Of a stretch of DNA of 50,857 nt, positions 24,319 through 32,655 are shown one piece after another. Position 1 is the first letter of the stretch. The number at the start of each line of letters is the position of its first letter. The position numbers were made by a program, and so were the translations under genes. Under the pieces are notes generated by a model. It worked only from the letters and a program-made list of their open reading frames with translations. It was not told where the DNA came from and did no database searches. The stretch comes from Lachnospiraceae bacterium (lineage in GTDB: Bacteria; Bacillota; Clostridia; Lachnospirales; Lachnospiraceae). The stretch covers positions 1-50,857 of the forward strand of contig CAAGKF010000198.1 in NCBI GenBank assembly GCA_900770345.1, read 5' to 3'.

Positions 24319-25517
24319 AACGTACAAACAGGATCCTGCCGGTCTATGCGGCAGATATATCGGGAGTATGCTCAGCGCTTTATGAGCTGGGCGGTATGAC
24401 TGTGATGCACGATGCCTCCGGCTGCAACTCCACCTATACCACTCATGATGAACCGCGGTGGTATTCCATGGACAGTATGGTATATATATCGGCGCTGTCT
24501 GAGCTGGAGGCTGTTATGGGAGACGACGAAAAGCTGATAAGGGATATTGTGGACGCGGCGGGAAATCTTCATCCCAATTTTATCTGTCTGGGCGGAACTC
24601 CTATTCCAATGATCATGGGAACAGATTTTAAGGGAATCGCGAAGCTGATCGAGCGTCAGACAGGAATCCCCACCTTCGGTATTCCCGCAAACGGGATGCA
24701 TTCTTATATTCAGGGCGCCGGTGAGGCGTTAAAGCGGATTGCGGAGCGGTTCTGCGGCGAGCAGGGAGAAGCCGGGAAGAATGTGAGGGAAGGTAATCTT
24801 TCTGTAAATATTCTGGGCGTAACGCCTCTGGATTTTTCTCTGACGGGAAATGCGGCCAATATCAGGACTTTTTTGGAAAACTCCGGTTTTGAGGTGATCA
24901 GCTGCTGGGCCATGGAGAGCAGTCTGGAGGATCTGAAGCGCGCGGGAAATGCGGCGGTCAATCTGGTGGTTTCGGCAGCAGGCATTCCGGCGGCAAAGAC
25001 ATTAAAGAAAAGGTTCGGAATCCCATTTGTGATAGGAACACCTTTAAGCAGAAGGACAGAAGAGGAGCTGACGGCTCTTCTTAAAGAAGCGGCAGCAGAT
25101 GGTAAGGACAGAGTGCTGTTTAAGAATGACGGGACTGTCGGAGACGGGTGCAGACCGGCCGGCCTCACCGGTCTCCCTGACAGCCTGAAGGGCCGCAGGA
25201 CGGTTATCATCGGAGAACAGGTCATCTCCGGTTCTCTGCGCCGCAGTCTGCGGCAGGAGCTGGAAGCAGATTCGGTCTGTGTTATCTGCCCTACAGAGGG
25301 AACGGCAGATCTGGCGGAAGAGGGGGATATGCTGGAGTGGGATGAGGACAATATCATCCGGCTGCTGTCGCAGAGCGAGGCGGTGATCGCGGATCCGCTG
25401 TATAAGCTTGTATGTCCCCACAGGGAAGGACAGATATTTGTGGATTTTCCCCATGAAGCCTGCTCCGGCAGAATGTATCATGATGTTATGAAGCCCTTTG
25501 TTCCGGGGCTGAAATAA
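24315..25517 (+). CDS. Nitrogenase component-1-like subunit B
   Basis: A 400-residue second member of the same superfamily. Three cysteines at positions typical of P-cluster ligands are present: C19 (SGVCSAL), C37 (DASGCNST) and C91 (FICLGGTPIPMIMGTD). The second half is a Rossmann-like domain containing VIGTPLSRR and a later VIIGEQV. The reported start is TTG, overlapping the previous stop by 4 bp, with GGGGG 8 bp before it. An ATG 15 bp upstream would add five residues but has a poorly spaced ribosome site. Two different component-1 subunits suggest an alpha/beta heteromer, unlike CfbD, which is a homodimer. Confidence 0.85.
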   Translation: MKRTNRILPVYAADISGVCSALYELGGMTVMHDASGCNSTYTTHDEPRWYSMDSMVYISALSELEAVMGDDEKLIRDIVDAAGNLHPNFICLGGTPIPMIMGTDFKGIAKLIERQTGIPTFGIPANGMHSYIQGAGEALKRIAERFCGEQGEAGKNVREGNLSVNILGVTPLDFSLTGNAANIRTFLENSGFEVISCWAMESSLEDLKRAGNAAVNLVVSAAGIPAAKTLKKRFGIPFVIGTPLSRRTEEELTALLKEAAADGKDRVLFKNDGTVGDGCRPAGLTGLPDSLKGRRTVIIGEQVISGSLRRSLRQELEADSVCVICPTEGTADLAEEGDMLEWDEDNIIRLLSQSEAVIADPLYKLVCPHREGQIFVDFPHEACSGRMYHDVMKPFVPGLK

Positions 25518-25523
25518 AAATGG

Positions 25524-25552
25524 CAGCGGTTTGGGCAGTGCCTGAACTGCTG
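25524..25552 (+). other. Intercistronic hairpin before the importer genes
   Basis: CAGCGGTT pairs with AACTGCTG (one G-U) and an inner GGC/GCC stem closes the loop. No T run follows, so it is more likely an RNA-processing or stability element than a terminator. It divides the reductase cistrons from the importer cistrons. Confidence 0.4.
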
Positions 25553-25582
25553 CTGAAAATAAAGAGAGGAGACGATGTTATT

Positions 25583-26800
25583 ATGAAAAAAACAGCAGCA
25601 TTAATTTTAAGTATCTGTCTGGCGGCAGCCGGTCTGACGGGATGCCAGGGAGGAAAAACAGCAGAGAGCACCCAGGCTGCAGCTCAGGCAGCTGAGACTG
25701 AGGCAGAGAAGAATGAATCAGAGACAGAAGCAGAGAAGAATGAATCGGAGACAGAAGCAGATAACGGTGGGACTGTCACCATCGTGGATCACGGCGGCAA
25801 TGAGGTACAGGTACCAAAGAATATTGAGCGGATCGTTGTGACAGATATTTTCCCGCTTCCTTCCGTTATCAGTGTATTTCTGGATTCCGCCGAAAAAATC
25901 GTGGGTATGAGTCCTGTAAGCATGAGTGCCGCAAAGACCGGTCTTCTGGGAGAGCTTTATCCGGAGATCCTGAATGCGGAAACCGGCTTTATTGACGGTA
26001 CGGATGTGAATATTGAGGAGTTAATGAAGCTGGAGCCGGATGTGGTATTTTACAACGCGGGAAGCAAGGAGCAGGGCGAGACCCTTCGTTCAGCAGGTCT
26101 GGCGGCCGTAGGCTTTTCTGTAAATAAATGGGAGTACAACAGCATTGAGACCTATAATCAGTGGACAGCGCTTTTAAGCGAGCTTTTCCCTGAGGAGGGG
26201 GACCGAGCTGAGAAGGTATCTGAGTACAGTCAGAAGATATACGATGAGATCCAGAATCGTGTTTCGGGACTTTCCGATGAGGAGCGCCGTGACATCCTGT
26301 TTCTGTTCAATTACAGTGATACCACGATGATCACCTCCGGAAAACGTTTCTTTGGCCAGTTCTGGTGTGAGGCTGTAGGCGGAAGAAATGTAGCTGAGGA
26401 AGTGGCGGCAGAGAATTCCAATGCGGTGATCAATATGGAGCAGGTATACCAGTGGGATCCGGATGTGATCTTCATTACCAACTTTACGCCGACTCAGCCG
26501 GAGGATCTGTTTGAAAATGCCGTCGGCCAGGATGACTGGAGCCCGGTTAAGGCCGTTCAGAACAAAGAGGTTTACAAGCTGCCTTTAGGCACTTACAGAA
26601 GCTATACCCCCAGCACTGACACGCCTGTAACGCTTTTGTGGATGGCACAGAAGGTATATCCGGAGCTTTTTGAGGATATTGACATTATCCAGGAGGTTAA
26701 GAACTATTATAAAGAGGCCTACGGAGTGGAGCTGACGGATGAGCAGGTAGACAGGATGTACAATCCGGGACGTGGCGCCTCGGAGGGATTTAAGAAGTAA
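25583..26800 (+). CDS. FecB/BtuF-type substrate-binding lipoprotein
   Basis: A 405-residue lipoprotein of a metal-chelate ABC importer. A signal peptide ends in the lipobox LTGC (C21). An acidic linker follows (about 22-62) with two copies of EAEKNESET. The periplasmic-binding fold of the siderophore/cobalamin/molybdate class begins at VTIVDHGGNEVQVPKNIERIVV. The open frame begins 63 bp earlier, but the signal peptide requires 25583. Cargo for this class includes ferric siderophores, haem, corrinoids and metal oxyanions; sequence alone does not decide. It is encoded in the same run as the nitrogenase-like genes, so it may supply their metal or their substrate. Confidence 0.9.
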   Translation: MKKTAALILSICLAAAGLTGCQGGKTAESTQAAAQAAETEAEKNESETEAEKNESETEADNGGTVTIVDHGGNEVQVPKNIERIVVTDIFPLPSVISVFLDSAEKIVGMSPVSMSAAKTGLLGELYPEILNAETGFIDGTDVNIEELMKLEPDVVFYNAGSKEQGETLRSAGLAAVGFSVNKWEYNSIETYNQWTALLSELFPEEGDRAEKVSEYSQKIYDEIQNRVSGLSDEERRDILFLFNYSDTTMITSGKRFFGQFWCEAVGGRNVAEEVAAENSNAVINMEQVYQWDPDVIFITNFTPTQPEDLFENAVGQDDWSPVKAVQNKEVYKLPLGTYRSYTPSTDTPVTLLWMAQKVYPELFEDIDIIQEVKNYYKEAYGVELTDEQVDRMYNPGRGASEGFKK

Positions 26801-26815
26801 TTTACGGGAGATCGA

Positions 26816-27841
26816 TTGCAGATGAAGGAACAGAAGCGATGCTGGAACAGATACTGGACTCTGGGCACTGCGGCGGTAATTTTTGCCGCCGCAGCTCTGG
26901 CTATGGTCACGGGCCGTTTTTCCATTCCGCCGAGACAGCTGGCGGCAGTGCTGTTTCCGGGTGCATTCTCTGATGTGGAGGTATCTCAGCAGGTGCGGAC
27001 AGTGATCCTGAACATACGTCTTCCCAGAGTTCTGCTGGCCCTGCTGGCGGGAGCGGGTCTTTCAGCGGCAGGAGCTGCCTTTCAGGGGCTTTTTGCCAAT
27101 CCGCTGGCTACTCCCGATACACTGGGCGCTGCCAACGGAGCTTCCTTCGGAGCTGTTTTCGGCATCCTGCTGGGAATGCCTTCCTTCGGTATCCAGGTTA
27201 TGGCGATGTCCATGGGAATCCTGGCTGTGCTTCTGGCCTGGAGCGTGGGAAGAGTGAAGGGAACCCTGCCGCCTCTTATGGTGATTCTGGCAGGCATGGT
27301 GGTCAGTTCCCTGTTTTCAGCTCTGGTGTCGCTGGTAAAATATGCGGCTGATCCTCAGGACGTGCTGCCATCCATCACCTACTGGCTTATGGGCTCCATG
27401 GCTTCCACCACAAAAACAACGCTGTATATGGGCGCACCCTTTATCATAGCCGGCAGTCTGCTTCTGTTTCTTCTCAGATGGAAGCTGAATTCTATGTCCC
27501 TTCCGGAGGATGAGGCCGCATCTCTGGGAATTCCCGTGAAGCGCATCCGGGGGCTGGTGATCCTGGGAGCTGCCATGGTCACGGCGTCCGTGGTTTCCAT
27601 GTGCGGACAGATCGGATGGGTGGGTCTTCTCATTCCCCATATGGTACGTATGATCTTCGGAAATGACAACCGTTCTGTCATTCCTGCCAGTATGGCCTTC
27701 GGTTCCATATTTATGCTGTTTATTGATACGGTGGCCCGGTCTGTGATGGCTGCGGAGATTCCGGTTTCCATTCTGACGGCTCTGGTGGGTGCTCCCTGTT
27801 TTATCCTGCTGCTCAGGAAAACAGGCGGGCTGCGGCTGTAG
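26816..27841 (+). CDS. FecCD-family ABC permease
   Basis: A 341-residue integral membrane protein with about nine to ten hydrophobic segments, the size and pattern of BtuC/FecCD permeases. It contains the conserved GAAFQGLFANPLATPDTLG region and the late GWVGLLIPHMVRM coupling motif that contacts the ATPase. Translation may start at TTG (GGGAG 5 bp upstream) or at the ATG two codons later. It lies 15 bp after the binding-protein gene and 18 bp before the ATPase gene. One permease gene implies a homodimeric channel. Confidence 0.92.
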   Translation: MQMKEQKRCWNRYWTLGTAAVIFAAAALAMVTGRFSIPPRQLAAVLFPGAFSDVEVSQQVRTVILNIRLPRVLLALLAGAGLSAAGAAFQGLFANPLATPDTLGAANGASFGAVFGILLGMPSFGIQVMAMSMGILAVLLAWSVGRVKGTLPPLMVILAGMVVSSLFSALVSLVKYAADPQDVLPSITYWLMGSMASTTKTTLYMGAPFIIAGSLLLFLLRWKLNSMSLPEDEAASLGIPVKRIRGLVILGAAMVTASVVSMCGQIGWVGLLIPHMVRMIFGNDNRSVIPASMAFGSIFMLFIDTVARSVMAAEIPVSILTALVGAPCFILLLRKTGGLRL

Positions 27842-27859
27842 AAAAGGAGGGCGGAATCG

Positions 27860-28678
27860 ATGATATTTGAAGTCAGGAACGGATTTTTCGGTTACGGAAA
27901 GCAGGCGGATGTACTGTCGGATGTGAATTTTTCTCTGGACAGTCCGGAGGTGCTGTCGATTCTGGGGGCCAACGGCGCGGGAAAGACCACATTATTAAAA
28001 TGCATGCTGGGCCTGCTGCCATGGAGAAAGGGCGGAACTTATCTGGACGGTGTGAACATAAAGGATATTCCCCACAATAAGCTGTGGCAGAGGATCGGTT
28101 ATGTACCTCAGGCTAAGAGTTCCGCCTTTGCCTACCGCACGGAGGATATGGTTCTTCTGGGACGCAATGCTCATCTGGGCATCTTTGGACAGCCGGGGGA
28201 AAAGGACAGGAAAATTGCGGAGGAAGCAATGGATGAGATCGGTATCAGCTATCTGAAGGGCCGGCTCTGCAGTCAGATCAGCGGCGGTGAGCTGCAGATG
28301 GTTCTGATCGCCAGGGCACTGGCTGCGGAGCCGGCGGTTCTGGTTCTGGATGAGCCGGAATCCAATCTGGATTTCCGGAATCAGCTGATCGTGCTTCAGA
28401 CCATAGAACGTCTTTGCCGGGAACGGGGGATCTATGCGGTGGTCAATACTCACTACCCGGAGCATGCGCTGTCCATTTCTCAGAAAGCTCTGCTGCTTAC
28501 GGCGGGAGGTACTACCGTATTCGGAGAAACGCAGGATGTGCTCTGTGAAGAAAATCTGAACGCAGCCTTCGGAGTGGAGGTAAAGCTCTGCCCGCTGCAG
28601 CTGAAGGACCGGGTATATACCTGCGTACTGCCGGTGGGACTTCGGGAAGGATCAGAAGAAGGGGGAGAAACAGGATGA
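27860..28678 (+). CDS. FecE/BtuD-type ABC ATPase
   Basis: A 272-residue nucleotide-binding subunit. Walker A is GANGAGKTT (about 36-44), the signature is ISGGELQ, and Walker B with catalytic Glu is VLVLDEPES, followed by an H-loop His in VNTHYPEHAL. It drives the FecCD permease. The start has AAAGGAGGG upstream. The stop overlaps the radical SAM start by 4 bp (ATGA), which ties the enzyme gene tightly to the importer genes. Confidence 0.93.
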   Translation: MIFEVRNGFFGYGKQADVLSDVNFSLDSPEVLSILGANGAGKTTLLKCMLGLLPWRKGGTYLDGVNIKDIPHNKLWQRIGYVPQAKSSAFAYRTEDMVLLGRNAHLGIFGQPGEKDRKIAEEAMDEIGISYLKGRLCSQISGGELQMVLIARALAAEPAVLVLDEPESNLDFRNQLIVLQTIERLCRERGIYAVVNTHYPEHALSISQKALLLTAGGTTVFGETQDVLCEENLNAAFGVEVKLCPLQLKDRVYTCVLPVGLREGSEEGGETG

Positions 28679-29730
28679 AAACGGTGATGCAGCTGATTGA
28701 TAAACTGGAAAAGGAGCACATTCTTGAAAAAGAGGAATTCTGCTTTCTTCTGGAGCACATTACGGAGAATGAGGAGACGGAGCTTTACAGGAAAGCATCT
28801 GCCGCGGCAAAAGTACATTACGGCAATTCCATTTATGTAAGAGGGCTGATGGAATTTACGAATTACTGCAAAAATGACTGTTACTACTGCGGCATCCGCC
28901 GGAGCAACGGGAATGCCTCCCGCTATCGCCTGACAGAGGATCAGATCATGAACTGCTGTCGGGAGGGGTATGAGCTGGGCTTCCGTACCTTTGTGCTCCA
29001 GGGCGGCGAGGATCCCTGGTTTTCGGATGAGAAGATTGCTTCGCTTGTGAAGAAGATCAAAGGCGCCTATCCGGACTGTGCGGTTACCCTTTCCGTGGGC
29101 GAGAAGGAATATGAGACCTACAAAATGTGGTTTGACGCGGGGGCGGACCGCTATCTTCTGCGCCATGAAACGGCAGATCCGTGCCATTATGCCAGCCTTC
29201 ATCCTCCGCTTATGTCTTCGGAGCACAGAAAGCAGTGCCTGAAAAATCTGAAGGCTATCGGTTACCAGACAGGTTGCGGCATTATGGCAGGCTCTCCTTA
29301 TCAAACCGCGGAGCATATTGCGGAGGATATGAAGTTCATGTATGAGCTGCAGCCGGAGATGGTGGGGATCGGACCCTTTATCCCTCATCATGATACGCCC
29401 TTTAAGAACCGTCCGGCCGGAACTCTCAGGCAGACACTTCTGCTTCTGGCGATGGTGCGTCTGATGCTGCCCCGTGTGCTCCTTCCGGCCACCACCGCAC
29501 TGGGAACCATCGATCCAAAAGGAAGGGAGAAGGGAGTTCTGGCAGGGGCCAATGTGGTCATGCCCAACCTGTCTCCGGTTAATGTGCGGAAAAAATATAT
29601 GCTTTATGACAACAAGATCAGCACCGGTATGGAAGCCGCATCCAACATCCGTGAACTGAAGGAGCGAATGGCATCCATCGGATATGAGGTGGTGGTGGAC
29701 CGGGGAGATTTTATCGGAAGACAGGGATAG
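28675..29730 (+). CDS. HydE-like radical SAM enzyme
   Basis: A 351-residue radical SAM protein closest in pattern to HydE, the [FeFe]-hydrogenase maturase, and related to BioB and PylB. The SAM-cluster motif is CKNDCYYCG (C65, C69, C72). Downstream are LQGGEDP, SVGEKEYE and the C-terminal RGDFIGRQG typical of HydE. The C-terminal Cys set that binds a second cluster in some HydE proteins is absent (NKISTGMEAAS region). No hydF, hydG or hydrogenase gene is in the window. Its 4-bp overlap with the ATPase gene suggests that it serves the nitrogenase-like system, perhaps by building or modifying a cofactor or substrate. It could still be the genome's only hydE. Confidence 0.85.
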   Translation: MKTVMQLIDKLEKEHILEKEEFCFLLEHITENEETELYRKASAAAKVHYGNSIYVRGLMEFTNYCKNDCYYCGIRRSNGNASRYRLTEDQIMNCCREGYELGFRTFVLQGGEDPWFSDEKIASLVKKIKGAYPDCAVTLSVGEKEYETYKMWFDAGADRYLLRHETADPCHYASLHPPLMSSEHRKQCLKNLKAIGYQTGCGIMAGSPYQTAEHIAEDMKFMYELQPEMVGIGPFIPHHDTPFKNRPAGTLRQTLLLLAMVRLMLPRVLLPATTALGTIDPKGREKGVLAGANVVMPNLSPVNVRKKYMLYDNKISTGMEAASNIRELKERMASIGYEVVVDRGDFIGRQG

Positions 29731-29737
29731 TACTGAT

Positions 29738-30457
29738 TTACAGTTTTACCGGTACCGGTGTGTCGATTTTCAGAGAGTCCGGTGTGACGATGCAGTCATA
29801 GGCCAGAACGTGGACGCCCGCCAGAGCTGCTTTCCGCAGAGCTTCTCCGAAGGCGGGATGAGTGCGGTCATTGGGACAGAAGGAAAGGATCCCTTTCATC
29901 TGGATCACAAAGAGCACAAAAGCTTCGCAGCCTTCCTGATGTGCGCGGATCAGACCGTTGAGATGCTTGATGCCCCGGTCTGTGGGTGCATCAGGAAAGC
30001 GAGCTTCGCCGTTCTCCTCCAGAGTTACGCCCTTTACTTCCATAAAGGCCGGTCTGGAATCTGTGCTATTCAGCATAAAAGCCAGATCAAACCGGGAATC
30101 TCCATGTGTTACTTCCCGGCGGATCTGAGAAGGAATGCCCAGGCTCTCCGGAGATATTCCCGTTTCTTCCATAGCCCGGAGCCACTCAGCAGCTGCTGCG
30201 TTGGGCGCCTGAGAATCCATATTAATAAGAATATTACCCTTATATACTGCAATCAGATCATACTCTGTTTTGCGTCCCGTCTGTGCTGCGTTCGGATGAT
30301 ATTCCAAAATCACTTCGGCTCCCGCTGTCAGAAGCTCCCGGCATCGGCCTGTATTTTTTACATGGCACACCACCTGCCTTTTGTTCAGCTCCACAAAGGC
30401 GATAAAGCGGTTGGGACGGCTGACAAAAGTGCCGTGAACGATATTTTTATAAAACAT
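29738..30457 (-). CDS. sfsA: SfsA-family DNA/RNA nuclease
   Basis: A 239-residue protein of the SfsA family, once called sugar fermentation stimulation protein. It has an N-terminal OB-like part (VSRPNRFIAFVELN; CHVKNTGRCRELL) and a C-terminal nuclease-like fold with DLAFML, FMEVKGVTL and RFPDAPTDRG, supplying the acidic and Lys residues of a PD-(D/E)xK site. Length is normal. It converges on the HydE-like gene with only 7 bp between stops. The cellular role is poorly defined. Confidence 0.93.
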   Translation of the reverse strand: MFYKNIVHGTFVSRPNRFIAFVELNKRQVVCHVKNTGRCRELLTAGAEVILEYHPNAAQTGRKTEYDLIAVYKGNILINMDSQAPNAAAAEWLRAMEETGISPESLGIPSQIRREVTHGDSRFDLAFMLNSTDSRPAFMEVKGVTLEENGEARFPDAPTDRGIKHLNGLIRAHQEGCEAFVLFVIQMKGILSFCPNDRTHPAFGEALRKAALAGVHVLAYDCIVTPDSLKIDTPVPVKL

Positions 30458-30487
30458 GAGAAGCTCCTTTCAGAAGTAGATGAAATC

Positions 30488-30526
30488 AAAAGCGGACCCC
30501 ACATTGCCAGTGTGGAATCCGCTTTA
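30488..30526 (-). terminator. Terminator after the cytidylate-kinase-like gene
   Basis: AAAGCGGA-TCCACA pairs with TGTGG-TCCGCTTTT around a 7-nt loop on the minus strand, followed by TGATTT. It lies between the kinase-like gene and sfsA. Confidence 0.75.
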
Positions 30527-30550
30527 TTATAATTGTTTTTCAGATGAAAC

Positions 30551-31156
30551 TCAACAGAAATCCAAATGAAACCTTTTGCGAACCATCTGCGCGATCAGAT
30601 CGGCTGTTCCCTCCACGCCTAAAAGAGAGGAATCGATCATCAGATGCTTGTGTCTGGTGTCGCCGGGAAGATAGCCGGCATATTTCCTGTGGTAGGCATT
30701 TCTGGCTTTGTCGACGCTCATGATCATTTTCTTGGCCTGCTCCTCTGTCATTCCCAGCGTGTGGATGCAGTTATACAGCCGCTCTTTGTAGGGAGCGTAG
30801 ATGAAAATGTTCACGTTGTTTTTGTTGTTCTGCAGCAGGTAGTCGGAGCAGCGCCCCACGATGATGCAGCTTGATTTTTCCGCCAGGTCCAGGATAATAT
30901 CTTTCTGTACGTCGAAGATCATATCCTGAATATATTCTTCGTCTGTTCCCAGAGGAAACATATGAGCAAAAAAGCGGTGCTCTGCCTTTTCCTCTGTTTC
31001 ACTGATCCGGGAAACGGGAAGATTCAGCTGGGAAGCAACCTGGTCTACAATATCCCTGTCATAAAATTCAATGCCCAGCTTTTCGGAAAGGGAGCGAGCA
31101 ATGGGACGGCCCAAACTGCCGAATTCTCTTGTGATGGTGATGGTATATTTTTCCAT
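30551..31156 (-). CDS. Cytidylate-kinase-like family protein
   Basis: A 201-residue P-loop kinase-like protein of the cytidylate kinase-like family found in many clostridia. The N-terminus ITITREFGSLGRPIARSL replaces a standard Walker A, FYDRDIVDQVA follows, and CIIVGRCSDYLL is the central conserved strand. The C-terminal MIDSSLLGVEGTADLI completes the fold. The true substrate is not established; some members are probably not CMP kinases. It follows the amino-acid permease by 12 bp and is probably the last gene of that operon. Confidence 0.83.
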   Translation of the reverse strand: MEKYTITITREFGSLGRPIARSLSEKLGIEFYDRDIVDQVASQLNLPVSRISETEEKAEHRFFAHMFPLGTDEEYIQDMIFDVQKDIILDLAEKSSCIIVGRCSDYLLQNNKNNVNIFIYAPYKERLYNCIHTLGMTEEQAKKMIMSVDKARNAYHRKYAGYLPGDTRHKHLMIDSSLLGVEGTADLIAQMVRKRFHLDFC

Positions 31157-31168
31157 AATCCGTCCTCC

Positions 31169-31831
31169 TTATGCTGTTACAAGCGTTTTCTGATAGCCCC
31201 GTACCACGCAGCTCAAGGCAAAGCAGATGGTAAAGTAGCAGAGAGCTTCAAAGCCGAAAAGCATCATCATACCCCGTACGTCATAAATGCTTCCCATAAC
31301 CACAGCACAGTTTCGCATAAACTCGGCAACATCCACCATTTTCAGGAAAGAAGTGTCTTTGATAACAGTGATTACCTGACTTAAAAGCGCCGGGATCACC
31401 TTCTTGTAGGTCTGGGGCAGTACAATGTACCACAGAGTCTGGAAGAAGCTGAAGCCCTGGGATTGAGCCGCCTCAAACTGTCCTTTGGGAATGGAGTTTA
31501 ATCCGCCTCTCAGGATCTCAGCCATAACAGCGGAAGTAAACAGGGAGATCGCAAATACGGATACTGCAATTTTGTTCCCCTTAACGGTAAAGTAGATCCA
31601 CAGGATCCACAGCAGGTTGGGAGTACAGCGGAAAAATTCCGTATATGCCGCCACCAGGGCGGAGGCCCATTTAAATTTTCCGGTACCGTAAGTACGGATC
31701 AGGGCCAGGATCGTCCCGAAGAACAGACTGATAATGGTGGCGAGTACGGCAATGGCAATGGTCATTCCAAGGCCCTTGAACATAAAAGTTACATTGGCTG
31801 CAGTGAAGATTTGTTTGAATAAATCTGACAT
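31169..31831 (-). CDS. Polar amino-acid ABC importer, permease 2
   Basis: A 220-residue HisMQ-type permease with about five membrane segments and the EAA loop near ILRGGLNSIPKGQFEAAQSQG, which docks on the ATPase. With the neighbouring permease it should form a heterodimeric channel. It lies 51 bp after the first permease gene, with a GGAG ribosome site. Substrate specificity is set by the binding protein, which looks like those for glutamate, aspartate or glutamine. Confidence 0.92.
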   Translation of the reverse strand: MSDLFKQIFTAANVTFMFKGLGMTIAIAVLATIISLFFGTILALIRTYGTGKFKWASALVAAYTEFFRCTPNLLWILWIYFTVKGNKIAVSVFAISLFTSAVMAEILRGGLNSIPKGQFEAAQSQGFSFFQTLWYIVLPQTYKKVIPALLSQVITVIKDTSFLKMVDVAEFMRNCAVVMGSIYDVRGMMMLFGFEALCYFTICFALSCVVRGYQKTLVTA

Positions 31832-31882
31832 ATGTCAATCTCCTTGCTGTAAGTACATGGATATCCGGAATTTTCAGATACC

Positions 31883-32596
31883 TCAAATCCGGGACACAGG
31901 TTTGGGCTTCGGAAGACGCATGGAACGGATCTCCAGATAGCGTGCCAGCCTTGCCAGCGGGAAGCAGATGATAAAATACAGCAGCGCACTGGTGAAATAG
32001 GCCTGTGCGAAGAAGCCTCTCTCGGAGCCCCAGGAATCCGTAAAGTACATAAGGTCCATGCCGGCTACCATGGCCAGGATAGAGGTGTTTTTCACCAGAT
32101 TCAGAGCCTGATTGGCCAGAGGCGGCATAATGATCTTTATGGTCTGAGGCAGGATAATGTAATACATGGTCTGGACATAGGAGAAGCCCTGGGAGGCAGC
32201 CGCTTCCGACTGCCCCCTGGGGATTGCTTCGATGCCTGTTCGGATAACCTCTGAAATGTAAGCACCATGATAAATGCCCACACCGATGACGCCCAGAACG
32301 AATTTCGGAATGCGGAATCCGGAGCTGGAGAACAGCATCGGAAGAACGGAGTAGTAGAACATTACCTGGAGAGCCAGAGGCGTGTTCTGGATAAATTCTA
32401 CATAGATTCGCGACAGGATCCTGGCAGGCTTAAATTTCATTGTGGAAAAGGTTCCGAAGATCACGCCCAGGATCAGGGCGACCGCCAGTCCCACCACAGC
32501 GATTTTCAGAGTCATAAAGAAGCCCGGTATATAATATTCCGGCAGAGCCTTCCAGAGGGCGGCCCAGCGTTTTCCATCTAACAGACCTTTTATCAT
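31883..32596 (-). CDS. Polar amino-acid ABC importer, permease 1
   Basis: A 237-residue HisMQ-type permease with about five hydrophobic segments. The EAA motif region is VIRTGIEAIPRGQSEAAASQG. It lies 59 bp downstream of the binding-protein gene on the minus strand. Compared with its partner it has a longer N-terminus before the first membrane segment. Confidence 0.92.
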   Translation of the reverse strand: MIKGLLDGKRWAALWKALPEYYIPGFFMTLKIAVVGLAVALILGVIFGTFSTMKFKPARILSRIYVEFIQNTPLALQVMFYYSVLPMLFSSSGFRIPKFVLGVIGVGIYHGAYISEVIRTGIEAIPRGQSEAAASQGFSYVQTMYYIILPQTIKIIMPPLANQALNLVKNTSILAMVAGMDLMYFTDSWGSERGFFAQAYFTSALLYFIICFPLARLARYLEIRSMRLPKPKPVSRI

Positions 32597-32655
32597 GGCA
32601 GCTTTCCTTTACTAAAAATTGTTGCAACTGTCCGGAACAGGGTGTGTTCCTCCTG

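Noticed and set aside
22200..25517. Nitrogen-fixation (nif) genes
   Set aside because: The proteins belong to the superfamily, but component-1 subunits are short, lack recognisable FeMo-cofactor ligands, and no nifB, nifE or nifN homologue is present. I call them nitrogenase-like only.
28675..29730. Part of an [FeFe]-hydrogenase maturation cluster
   Set aside because: No hydF, hydG or hydrogenase gene is in the window. The gene overlaps an importer ATPase gene instead, so hydrogenase maturation is not assumed.
29744..29757. ACCGGTACCGGT palindrome between convergent genes as a terminator or site
   Set aside because: It lies within the sfsA coding end, encodes the conserved TPVPVKL-type terminus, and has no T run.
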